NCBI GenBank assembly: GCA_963844695.1
Contig: CAWJPL010000028.1
Span: forward strand, 744,001-808,000
Source of the DNA: RYN-230 sp963844695
GTDB lineage: Bacteria; Actinomycetota; Actinomycetes; Streptosporangiales; Streptosporangiaceae
DNA: 64,000 nt
Direction: 5' to 3'
The notes under the pieces were generated by a model, which saw only the letters and a list, made by a program, of their open reading frames with translations, was not told the origin of the DNA and did not search any database. Below are positions 1 to 7,408 of this stretch, piece after piece; within the stretch, counting starts at the first letter, position 1; each line of letters starts with the position of its first letter. Position numbers and translations under genes: made by a program.

Positions 1-606
1 TCAGCTGGTGGTAGGTACCGGGCCATCCGGTCCTGCAGTGCTTCGGGCGCGACGTCCACCAGCTCGATCTCATCGGCGTCGAGCAGGACGGGTCCGGCAC
101 AGTCAGCAGGGCCGGGATCGCCGGTGATCTTCTCCACCAGGTCGGCGACGGAATCGAGCTGCCCGATGCTGACCGTGGAGATCACGTCGATCCCGGCCGC
201 CAGCAGCTCGGCGGCCTCCTGCCATCGGGTGGCACGACCCGGGCCCGGCGGGTTCGGTGCGCCAGCTGATCCACCAGCGCGACCTGGGGCTTGCGAGCCA
301 GCACCGCGTCCAGGTCGAGCCGCTCAGCGAGCGTGTCCCCGTCGCCACCGCAGCGGGGGGTACGACCTCAAGGCCCGCCAGCAGTCTGGCGGTTCCCGGC
401 CGGCCGTGGGTCGCCACGCTGGCCACCACGACGTCGGCGCCACAGGCAGCGCGCCCGTGCCCCTCCCGCAGCAGCGTGCAGGTCGCGCCGGCCCCCGGAG
501 CGACGCCGAGATAGACCCGCAACCGTCCCCGCACTCCGGGCCCCGGCTGCCTGGCGCCGACCGCCAGCCTCTGGCCGGTGCAGGCGATGGTATCGGGTGA
601 GGCCAT
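1..606 (-). pseudogene. kdpD: KdpD N-terminal sensor domain, frameshifted remnant (runs off window start)
   Basis: The reverse strand from an ATG at 606 reads like the cytoplasmic N-terminal domain of the K+ sensor kinase KdpD: RVYLGVAPGAGAT, then VVVASVATHGRP and LLAGLEVVPP, and after two frame changes (about 350 and 240) DLDAVLARKPQVALVDQLAH and LLAAGIDVISTVSIGQ. The family's Walker A (GxGKT) has lost its lysine here (GAGAT), and the usual asparagines after LAH are missing. No histidine-kinase part lies inside the window; the frame is still open at base 1. Loss of the P-loop lysine plus two shifts favours a decayed gene over sequencing error alone. The domain assignment is fairly secure; functionality is unlikely. 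Confidence 0.7.
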
Positions 607-939
607 GGATCGTTCTCCGCAACTGGCCAGGACGAGAGTCTGGCAGGTATCCGATATGGCTCCGCGAAGCCGCCGGCGGGTCTGTGACGTGCGCCGATAG
701 CGTCCTTCGACGGTGGGACAGGAACGTCGCGGCCACGCTATGTTCGCTGCGCGCGGCGGCGCATCCGCCACGGTCGATAGTCACGGCCTGCTCGTTGATA
801 GCGCCTTGATAGTGCGCCGTCCTCCTGGCCGTCCGGGCTGCCGGATCCCTTGGCGGAGGCCTGGGTGGCCGGGACCCTGGTCCGGCGGGGACGGGAAAAC
901 CGATAGACACCGCGGGCGTGCGCCCTGAAGATCACCCAC
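607..939. other. intergenic stretch, no gene recognised
   Basis: Roughly 330 bases between the divergent kdpD remnant and the VOC gene. Open frames here have no recognisable protein similarity and no convincing ribosome site. It presumably holds the upstream regions of both neighbours; I see no clear promoter or operator. Confidence 0.4.
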
Positions 940-1383
940 ATGCCCTTGCGTATCCAGTGCGTGTGCGTCGATACGGCCGACCGGCCCGGCTGGCGTCTTT
1001 CTGGCAGTCGGCGCTGGGCTGGCGCCGGACGTTCGAGCGGGACGGCCAGGTAGTGCTGGAGCCCCCGGAGGGCAGCCCGGAAGATGGCGTCGCTCCGGAC
1101 TTGCTGTTCTTGCGGGTCCCCGAGGGGAAGGCGGGCAAGAACCGCCTGCATCTCGACCTCCGGCCCCAGGACCAGGCCGCAGAGGTCGCGCGGCTGGAGG
1201 GACTCGGCGCGCGCCTGGCTGATGACGGGCAGGGCGCAGACGCCAGCTGGTCGGGTGGCTGACCCGGACGGCAACGAGTTCTGCGTGCTCAAGCCGCTGG
1301 CGTCGGCAGCGTGGCAAGGCGTGACGTGCCCCCTTGACCTGCGAGGTAATTGCGGGTGCGTTCGAGACCGCCCATCGTGGTAG
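940..1383 (+). CDS. VOC/glyoxalase-fold protein, frameshifted twice
   Basis: Starting at ATG 940, the translation opens with MPLRIQCVCVDTAD, the typical first strand of actinobacterial VOC (glyoxalase/bleomycin-resistance fold) proteins. The frame must change near 985 to continue as RLASFWQSALGWRRTF, followed by LLFLRVPEGKAGKNRLHLDL, and again near 1248 to reach the closing VADPDGNEFCVLKP. The closing block is the signature end of this family (the E is usually a metal ligand). The reconstructed length of about 145 residues is normal for a single VOC domain. Substrate cannot be predicted. The frameshifts look like single-base indels because conservation on either side is intact. Confidence 0.75.
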
Positions 1384-1434
1384 CGGTACTTAGCCCGCCG
1401 AACACACTGCCTCCCAAACAGAGGCTGGAGAACC

Positions 1435-1764
1435 ATGCCTGCCTATGCCGTTGCCCACATGCGCCAGGTCACGATGGGCCAGCCGATCGTGGAGTACCTG
1501 GAACGAATCGACGCCACGCTGGCCCCGTTCGGTGGCCGGTTCATCGTGCACGGCGGCGACGTCGAGGTCCTGGAAGGCAGCTGGCCCGGCGCCCTGATCG
1601 TCATCGAGTTCCCCGACCGCGGCCAGGTACGGGCCTGGTACGACTCGCCGGCCTACCGGGAGATCGTGGGCCTGCGCACCGGCAACTCCCAGAGCGACGT
1701 CATCGTGGCCGAGGGAGTCGGCGCCGGGCACCGGGCCACAGACGTGCTCACCGCCAGCCCGTGA
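1435..1764 (+). CDS. DUF1330 family protein
   Basis: A 109-residue protein beginning MPAYAVAHMRQVTMG, with the DUF1330 hallmarks: an N-terminal AYAVA strand, FGGRFIVHGGDVEVLEGSW in the middle and the closing block YDSPAYREI. The family is a dimeric ferredoxin-like alpha/beta fold of unknown biochemical role. The start ATG has a GGAG ribosome site 4 nt upstream, which is close but acceptable. It stands alone between the VOC gene and proS. Family call is confident; no function is implied by context. Confidence 0.85.
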   Translation: MPAYAVAHMRQVTMGQPIVEYLERIDATLAPFGGRFIVHGGDVEVLEGSWPGALIVIEFPDRGQVRAWYDSPAYREIVGLRTGNSQSDVIVAEGVGAGHRATDVLTASP

Positions 1765-1815
1765 GGGCCGTCCGGCGGAGCCGAAAACCAGGATGTGCCA
1801 GCAAGCGTGATCCCC

Positions 1816-1821
1816 TAACCT
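1816..1821 (+). promoter_or_regulatory. -10 box of leaderless proS
   Basis: TAACCT lies 6 nt before the GTG start of proS and no Shine-Dalgarno is present, so the transcript probably begins at or next to the start codon. Confidence 0.55.
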
Positions 1822-1827
1822 CTGGGT

Positions 1828-3267
1828 GTGGCGCACGATGAACGCGGAGTAACTCCGCAGAGCGAGGACTTCTCCGCCTGGTACAACGAGGTCGTCTTCA
1901 AGGCCGAGCTGGTAGAACGTGGCCCGGTCCGGGGCACGATGGTGATCCGCCCCTACGGATACCGGATGTGGGAGCTGCTGCAGGCCGACATCGACCGGCG
2001 GATCAAGGAGACCGGCCACCTCAACGCCTACTTCCCGCTGCTGATCCCGGAGAGCTACCTGCAGCGCGAGGCCGAGCACGTCGAGGGTTTCGCGCCGGAG
2101 CTGGCGGTCGTCACCCACGCCGGCGGCAAGGAGCTCGAGGAGCCGCTGATCGTCCGGCCGACCTCAGAGACGATCATCGGCGAGATGATGGCCAAGTGGA
2201 TCAGCTCGTACCGGGACCTGCCGCTGCTGCTCAACCAGTGGGCGAACGTGGTCCGCTGGGAGCTGCGGCCGCGGATGTTCCTGCGCACCACCGAGTTCCT
2301 GTGGCAGGAGGGTCACACCGCGCACGCCGATGAGGCGGACGCCATGCGGGAGACCCTGCTCGCTCTCGACCTGTACGAGCAGGTGTCCAGGAACGTGGCC
2401 GCCATGCCGGTGATCGCGGGCGAGAAGACGGCAGGCGAGCGGTTCCCCGGCGCCAGGCGGACCTACACGGTCGAGGCGATGATGCGCGACGGGCGAGCGC
2501 TGCAGTCCGGCACGTCGCACTACATGGGCACGAACTTCGCCAGGGCTTTCAGCATCCAGTACGCCGCGGAGAGCGGCGAGCTGGAACTGTGCCACACCAC
2601 CTCGTGGGGCATGAGCGCCCGCATGATCGGCGGAGTGATCATGACGCACGGGGACGACAAGGGCCTCATCCTGCCGCCGCTGCTCGCCCCTCATCAGGTG
2701 GTGATCGTGCCGATCGGCCGCGGCGAGCAGGCCGGCCAGGTGCTGGCGCCTGCCCGCGAGCTGGCGGCCCGGCTGCATGACGCCGGCGTCCGCGCGCACG
2801 TGGACGACCGGCAGCACCTGTCCCCAGGGTTCAAGTTCAACGACTGGGAGATGCGCGGCGTCCCGATCCGGCTGGAGCTCGGGCCGCGGGACCTGGCGGC
2901 GGGCAGCGCGCTGATGGCCACCCGGCTCGGCACCGAGAAGACGCCGGTCCCGCTGGACTCCGCCCCGGCCCGGCTCAGCTCCGAGCTGACCGCCTTCCAG
3001 GACCTGCTGCTGCGCCGGGCGACCGAGTTCCGCGATCAGCGGACCTTCACGGTGGACACCTGGGACGAGTTCGTGGCGGCGGTCGCGACCGGCTGGGCCC
3101 GGGCGTTCCACTGCGGCCAGCCCGAGTGCGAGGACGACATCAAGGCCGCCACGTCCGCCACGCCGCGGGTCATCCCCGCAGACGGCGAGCCGGAGCAGGG
3201 GACATGCATCCGGTGCGGCCGGCCCTCCGCCTACGGCAAACGCCTCATCTTCGGCCGGGCCTACTAG
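1828..3267 (+). CDS. proS: prolyl-tRNA synthetase (archaeal/eukaryote-like short type)
   Basis: A 479-residue class II aminoacyl-tRNA synthetase that charges tRNA-Pro. Visible: the N-terminal core (DFSAWYNEVVFKAEL, VIRPYGYRMWE), the proline-specific RPTSE block near residue 113, motif 2 around RWELRPRMFLRTTEF, motif 3 around GMSARMIGGVIMTHGD, an anticodon-binding domain, and a C-terminal zinc-type domain with cysteines in HCGQPEC and CIRCG. The bacterial editing insert is absent and the ending is RAY, as expected for the short ProS type found in many actinomycetes. The GTG at 1828 is preferred because a -10 element sits 6 nt upstream without a ribosome site. Whether a second, long-type proS exists elsewhere cannot be judged from this window. 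Confidence 0.95.
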   Translation: MAHDERGVTPQSEDFSAWYNEVVFKAELVERGPVRGTMVIRPYGYRMWELLQADIDRRIKETGHLNAYFPLLIPESYLQREAEHVEGFAPELAVVTHAGGKELEEPLIVRPTSETIIGEMMAKWISSYRDLPLLLNQWANVVRWELRPRMFLRTTEFLWQEGHTAHADEADAMRETLLALDLYEQVSRNVAAMPVIAGEKTAGERFPGARRTYTVEAMMRDGRALQSGTSHYMGTNFARAFSIQYAAESGELELCHTTSWGMSARMIGGVIMTHGDDKGLILPPLLAPHQVVIVPIGRGEQAGQVLAPARELAARLHDAGVRAHVDDRQHLSPGFKFNDWEMRGVPIRLELGPRDLAAGSALMATRLGTEKTPVPLDSAPARLSSELTAFQDLLLRRATEFRDQRTFTVDTWDEFVAAVATGWARAFHCGQPECEDDIKAATSATPRVIPADGEPEQGTCIRCGRPSAYGKRLIFGRAY

Positions 3268-3391
3268 AGCCGGTCCGCAGCGGTGAATGCGGCGGCCCGC
3301 GGAACGATGGGTGCACCCCGGCCGCGGAAGAGTGTCGTAGGCCTGGCATAACGTGGTCGGGACCACGGATCCGCACGTGACGGGAGGCACC

Positions 3392-3958
3392 ATGACCACG
3401 CTCGTGAACCGGCCCAACACCGCTCTGCTCGTCATCGACGTGCAGAACGGCGTCGTGGGGGAGGCCTACGACCGGGACAACGTCATCGCGAACGTCGCCA
3501 CCCTGATCGACAAGGCGCGCGCCGCCGGCGTCGATGTCGTGTGGATCCAGCACAACAGCGACGAGCTGCCTACCGGCAGCGAAAGCTGGCAGTTCGTGCC
3601 CGAGCTGGTCCGGCGCGAGTCTGAGCCGCTGGTGCAGAAGGCGTACGGCGACGCCTTCGAGGAGACCGAGCTGGAACCGGTGCTGGCCGAGCGGGGCATT
3701 GGCACGCTGATCATCTCGGGCGCGCAGACCGACGAGTGCATTCGTTCGACCCTGCACGGCGCGATCGCCCGCGGCTACGACGCGACGCTGGTCGGCGACG
3801 CGCACACGACGGAGGACCTGACGGCGTACGGCGCCCCGCCGCCCGACAAGGTCATCGCTCACACGAACCTGTACTGGCAGTTCCACCGGGCTCCCGGCCG
3901 GACCGCGGGCACGGTCAGCACCGCCGAGGTCGACTTCGCGGTGAAATCCCGCGCCTGA
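3392..3958 (+). CDS. isochorismatase-family cysteine hydrolase
   Basis: 188 residues, the usual size for this family. The catalytic triad is visible: D16 in LLVIDVQNG, K83 in VQKAYGDAF and C116 in TDECIRSTLHGA, with the expected cis-peptide region ISGAQTDECI just before the cysteine. Members hydrolyse small amides such as nicotinamide, ureidomalonate or N-carbamoyl compounds, or isochorismate; the substrate cannot be told from this sequence. GGGAGG at 3382-3387 gives a good ribosome site for ATG 3392. It stands alone between proS and a convergent DUF3995 gene. Confidence 0.9.
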   Translation: MTTLVNRPNTALLVIDVQNGVVGEAYDRDNVIANVATLIDKARAAGVDVVWIQHNSDELPTGSESWQFVPELVRRESEPLVQKAYGDAFEETELEPVLAERGIGTLIISGAQTDECIRSTLHGAIARGYDATLVGDAHTTEDLTAYGAPPPDKVIAHTNLYWQFHRAPGRTAGTVSTAEVDFAVKSRA

Positions 3959-3983
3959 GGTAAGGCCGCCTGGCGGCGTCTGC

Positions 3984-4430
3984 TCACCTGCCAGCCTGAG
4001 GACGTTTCGCGGGCCATGCCGACAGGGCCGATGCGCTGGCCAGCGCGAGGCACAACGGGGAGTACACCCGGCGGTCGAGCCGTGAGAACCGCTGCGAGAG
4101 CGAGGCGGGCGACACAAGCCGGGTCTGGCCAGAAAGCCCCAGGGCACCCCGCCCGGCGAGCACGCCGACGACACCGGCCACGCCCATCTGGCGCAGCACC
4201 GGCCGGCTGCCCGGCCAGCCCGCGACCAAAGCCCCGGCGGCCGCCAGGGCGCCGCTCACCGCGAAGCATGCGGCCGGGGCAGGTACTTCGGACGTCCCGA
4301 TCACTGCGTCGGCCAGCTCACGCCGGCTGGGGAACGGCCACGCGGAACCAGCGCCCCATGCGGCATGCAACCCAGCGAGCGTGAACAGCACACCGCTGGC
4401 GGTAACCCCGCTGACCCGGCGGACAAGCAC
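3984..4430 (-). CDS. DUF3995 membrane protein
   Basis: 148 residues with four hydrophobic segments: one near the N-terminus (ASGVLFTLAGLHAAWGAGSA), two in the middle (FAVSGALAAAGALVAG and VAGVVGVLAGRGALGL) and one at the C-terminus (YSPLCLALASASALSAW). The HAAWGAG(S)AWPFPSR block and the YSPLCLAL ending match the DUF3995 family of small integral membrane proteins of unknown function. Start GTG 4430 has a TACGGT box 6 nt upstream and no ribosome site, so it appears leaderless. It is convergent with the hydrolase and divergent from the methyltransferase. Confidence 0.8.
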   Translation of the reverse strand: MLVRRVSGVTASGVLFTLAGLHAAWGAGSAWPFPSRRELADAVIGTSEVPAPAACFAVSGALAAAGALVAGWPGSRPVLRQMGVAGVVGVLAGRGALGLSGQTRLVSPASLSQRFSRLDRRVYSPLCLALASASALSAWPAKRPQAGR

Positions 4431-4436
4431 CTACCG

Positions 4437-4442
4437 ACCGTA
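4437..4442 (-). promoter_or_regulatory. -10 box of leaderless DUF3995 gene
   Basis: On the reverse strand TACGGT is followed by 6 nt and then the GTG start at 4430. Confidence 0.5.
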
Positions 4443-4505
4443 CCCGCCGCCGGCGTGCCCGCGCCGTGCGGCAGCCGCCCGGGACCTGGCCAGCCCGCCA
4501 GCCGC

Positions 4506-4511
4506 GATAAT
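4506..4511 (+). promoter_or_regulatory. -10 box of leaderless methyltransferase gene
   Basis: GATAAT followed by 6 nt and GTG at 4518; no Shine-Dalgarno. This decides the start in favour of 4518 over an upstream ATG at 4365, whose extra N-terminus resembles no protein. Confidence 0.55.
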
Positions 4512-4517
4512 GGGCGG

Positions 4518-5276
4518 GTGGAAAGTTCGCGGCCGGCGCTAGCGCAGTACTTCGACGACTGGTACGCCGGGATGCCGGCGTCGCCGGTCAAGGACGAGAT
4601 CCAGCAGCGGCATCTGGGCTTGCCCGCGTACCTGCTGTCCACCAGCCTGCTGACCTGGGCGGGGATCGCCGAGGTCACCGAGGCTCTCCGGTTGTCTCCC
4701 GGCGGCACCTTGGTGGACCTGGCGTGCGGCCGCGGCGGCTACGGCCTGGAGATCGCCGCCCGCACCGGGGCCCGGCTGGTCGGGGCGGACTTCTCCGCCG
4801 AGGCGGTGCGCCAGGCCCGCCAGCAGGCGGGACGGCTGGACCGGACGGCCGGCTTCGCCGTCGCTGACCTGGCCGCGACGGGGCTGGGCACAGGCGCGGC
4901 CGACGCGGTGCTGTGCGTGGATGCCATCCAGTTCGCCCCGGAGCCCGAGGCCGCCTACCGCGAACTGCGCCGCGTCCTGGCCCCCGGCGGGCAGGTGGTC
5001 CTGACCTGCTGGGAAGCCCTGGATCCTGGCGATGACCGGGTGCCTGCCCGGCTGCGGCGGGTCAGCCTCGGCAGCGGCCTGGCTGCGGCCGGCTTCAGCG
5101 GCGTCGAGGTCAGCGAGCGTCCCGGCTGGCGCGCCGCCGAGCGGTCGATGTGGACCGAAGCCGCTGCCCTGGACCCCGGTGACGATCCCGCACTGCAGTC
5201 CTTCCACGCCGAGGGCCTCCGGTCTCTGGAGACCTTCACCCTGCTCCGCCGGGTCATGGCCACCGCCTCGGCCTGA
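4518..5276 (+). CDS. class I SAM-dependent methyltransferase
   Basis: 252 residues from the leaderless GTG at 4518. The Rossmann-type SAM-binding site is clear: motif I LVDLACGRGGYGLEIA, the acidic end of strand 2 in LVGADFSAEA, and motif IV VLCVDAIQFAPEPEAAY, followed by LRRVLAPGGQVVLTCWEA. The block around FAPEPEAAYRELRRVLAPGG resembles UbiE/Methyltransf_11 enzymes that act on small molecules. The C-terminal third is less conserved and would set substrate specificity. No pathway neighbour hints at the substrate. Confidence 0.88.
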   Translation: MESSRPALAQYFDDWYAGMPASPVKDEIQQRHLGLPAYLLSTSLLTWAGIAEVTEALRLSPGGTLVDLACGRGGYGLEIAARTGARLVGADFSAEAVRQARQQAGRLDRTAGFAVADLAATGLGTGAADAVLCVDAIQFAPEPEAAYRELRRVLAPGGQVVLTCWEALDPGDDRVPARLRRVSLGSGLAAAGFSGVEVSERPGWRAAERSMWTEAAALDPGDDPALQSFHAEGLRSLETFTLLRRVMATASA

Positions 5277-5376
5277 CCGTCCCGCGCCGGTGACCACGCC
5301 GGCCGCGCCGGCACCGGGCTGTTCTGTCGGGCCCAGGCGGTACCGTGCGGGTGGCACGATCCGGGGAGGGAGCTCG

Positions 5377-5787
5377 ATGGCAGACGCTGAGGACGTGCGG
5401 CGCCTGGCGCTGGCCCTGCCGCACGTGGAGGAGATCGACAGCGACGGCTTCGACTTCCGGGTGGCCGGGAAGGGCTTCGTCTGGTCCTATCCCGAGCGCA
5501 GGCCCGGCCAGCCGCGGGTGATCCGGACCGACGTCGCGGTGCTGTTCGTCGGCGACGAGGCCGAGAAGCAGGCGCTGCTGCTCGGCGAGCCTGAGGTCTT
5601 CTTCACCACGTCCTCCTACGACGGCTGGCCGCTGGTGATGCTCCGGCTCACCGAGGTGGACGCGGGGCGCCTCGCCGAACTGGTGACCGACGCGTGGCGG
5701 ATGCGGGCCCCGGACGGGCTGGCCGCTGACCTCGGCGAGGCCGGTGACCCCGGCGAGGCCCGCGGCCGGCGAGCCCTGGACTGGTGA
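5377..5787 (+). CDS. MmcQ/YjbR family protein
   Basis: 136 residues starting at ATG 5377 behind GGGGAGGG (5363-5370). MADAEDVRRLALALPHVEE is the typical MmcQ/YjbR (DUF419) opening, followed by the basic strand GFVWSYPER and the block EVFFTTSSYDGWPLVMLRL. The fold is CyaY-like and is thought to bind DNA, but no biochemical activity is established for the family. It is convergent with the TMEM175-like gene. Confidence 0.85.
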   Translation: MADAEDVRRLALALPHVEEIDSDGFDFRVAGKGFVWSYPERRPGQPRVIRTDVAVLFVGDEAEKQALLLGEPEVFFTTSSYDGWPLVMLRLTEVDAGRLAELVTDAWRMRAPDGLAADLGEAGDPGEARGRRALDW

Positions 5788-5798
5788 CCCGGGGCCGC

Positions 5799-6496
5799 CT
5801 AGGGCCGGGCCGACCCGTTCCCCCTCCTCGTCCTCCTCCTGCGCCGCAGGTCGCCGAGCGGGTCGACGCGGGTCCAGCGGCGGAACGGGATGACGTAGAA
5901 CAACGCGATGGCCAGGTAGCCGGCCACGGCGATGACCGGGACGAACAGCCCGAGGACGATGAGCAGGACGTAGCCGCCCAGGCCGGGGGTGAGGCGCTGG
6001 GTCAGCAGCTCGACCTCCTCGTCCGCCATGTCCGGCCGGACCAGGTGGGCGTGCACCGCATAGCGCCAGAGCACCCACAGCAGCGTCGAGGCCACCAGCA
6101 GGCTGACGCCGTAGATCGTGGCCGCGACCCGTTCGGCCTGCTCGTCGTTGAGGTAGTCCGCGAACAGCCGGGTGGGGAACGGCAGCAGCGCCACCAGGAA
6201 CAGCAGCAGGAGGTTCAGCCGGACGAACGCGGCGTCGGCGCGGTCGAGGTACTCAGTGATCACGTTGTGCCCGAGCCACAACGCCCCGATGGTCGAGAAG
6301 CTGACCGCGTAGGCCAGATACGCCGGCCACTGCTGGGCCACCGCGCCCAGCAGGTCTTCCTCGCGTGCGCGGGGACCGCGATGTCGAGGACCAGCAGCGT
6401 GATGGCGATCGCGAACACCCCGTCGCTGAGCGCCTCCAGGCGTCCGGTCGAGAGCCCGCGCCGTGGCGGCTGGGCCGGCGGTTCCCCGGTGGTCAT
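5799..6496 (-). CDS. TMEM175-like potassium channel (DUF1211), one frameshift
   Basis: The first segment (from ATG 6496) carries the family's selectivity-helix signature RLEALSDGVFAIAITLLVLD. Near 6360 the frame changes by one base and the protein continues as AQQWPAYLAYAVSFSTIGAL, then HNVITEYLDRADAAFVRLNL, with further membrane helices and an Arg-rich tail. About 232 residues in six predicted helices is normal for a bacterial TMEM175 subunit, which forms tetrameric K+ channels. The shift lies in a GC-rich run with conserved residues on both sides, so an indel error is likely. Leaderless start (TACAGT, 6 nt). Confidence 0.8.
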
Positions 6497-6502
6497 CGCC
6501 CG

Positions 6503-6508
6503 ACTGTA
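6503..6508 (-). promoter_or_regulatory. -10 box of leaderless TMEM175-like gene
   Basis: Reverse-strand TACAGT, 6 nt spacer, then ATG at 6496; no Shine-Dalgarno. Confidence 0.5.
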
Positions 6509-6652
6509 GCGTCAGGCCCGGCGGGAGGCCGGGCCTGACCCGGCGGCCGTTTCGTACTGCGGTGGCAGCGGGTGCAGGTGGCCCCCGGGCAAAGTCTTCA
6601 TGAATCGCAAGGGCGCATGGACCGCTGGCGGGACGCCGGGGCCGTGATCTCT

Positions 6653-6658
6653 TACGCT
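6653..6658 (+). promoter_or_regulatory. -10 box of leaderless HAD phosphomutase gene
   Basis: TACGCT, 6 nt spacer, GTG at 6665; no ribosome site. It would drive the phosphomutase/GH65 operon. Confidence 0.5.
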
Positions 6659-6664
6659 TAACCC

Positions 6665-7408
6665 GTGCTTGGTCTCCCAGAAGGTATCCGCGGCTGTCTC
6701 TTCGACCTCGACGGTGTGCTCACCCAGACCGCGAAGGTTCACGACGCCGCGTGGAAGCAGATGTTCGACGAGTTCCTGCGCGAGCGGGCTGACCAGTCCG
6801 GCCAGCCGTTCACGCCCTTCGACCCGGGTAAGGACTACGACGAGTACGTGGACGGGAAGCCGCGGGCCGACGGCACCCGGTCGTTCCTGGCCTCCCGGGG
6901 CATCACGCTGCCCGAGGGCGACCCGGACGATCCCCCCGACGCCCAGACCGTCAACGGCCTGGGCAACCGCAAGAACGTGCTGCTGCTGGAGATGATCCGC
7001 ACCCAGGGGGTGGAGCCCTACGAGGGCTCGGTCCGCTACGTCAAGGCCGCCCGGGACGCCGGGCTGCGCCGGGCCGTCGTCTCGTCCAGCGCCAACTGCC
7101 ACGACGTCCTGGTCGCGGCGGGCATCGACGACCTGTTCGAGGCCCGGATCGACGGCGTCGTCGCGCGGCGCGAGCACCTGCGCGGCAAGCCCGCCCCGGA
7201 CACCTTCCTGGCCGGGGCCAAGGCCCTGGGCCTGGCCGCCGCGGAGGCGGTGGTGTACGAGGACGCCCTGGCCGGCGTGGAGGCCGGCCGGGCGGGCCGG
7301 TTCGGCTACGTCGTGGGGGTGGACCGCGTGGGGCAGGCGGAGGCGCTGAAGGCGCACGGCGCGGACGTCGTCGTCGAGGACCTCGCTGAGCTCCTGGACC
7401 GTTCATGA
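6665..7408 (+). CDS. beta-phosphoglucomutase-family HAD hydrolase
   Basis: 247 residues. HAD motifs are all present: FDLDGVLT (nucleophile Asp plus acid/base Asp), the serine motif AVVSSSANCHD, the lysine in LRGKPAPDTF, and the acidic VVYEDALAGVEAG. The cap domain between residues about 25 and 100 fits beta-phosphoglucomutase, which converts beta-glucose-1-phosphate to glucose-6-phosphate. Its stop overlaps the start of the GH65 phosphorylase (ATGA), so the two are translationally coupled; GH65 phosphorylases release beta-glucose-1-phosphate, making this pairing functionally coherent. A simple sugar phosphatase is the alternative. Confidence 0.88.
   Translation: MLGLPEGIRGCLFDLDGVLTQTAKVHDAAWKQMFDEFLRERADQSGQPFTPFDPGKDYDEYVDGKPRADGTRSFLASRGITLPEGDPDDPPDAQTVNGLGNRKNVLLLEMIRTQGVEPYEGSVRYVKAARDAGLRRAVVSSSANCHDVLVAAGIDDLFEARIDGVVARREHLRGKPAPDTFLAGAKALGLAAAEAVVYEDALAGVEAGRAGRFGYVVGVDRVGQAEALKAHGADVVVEDLAELLDRS

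Noticed and set aside
2164..3435. Long minus-strand frame opposite proS
   Set aside because: Antisense shadow; proS is complete on the plus strand.
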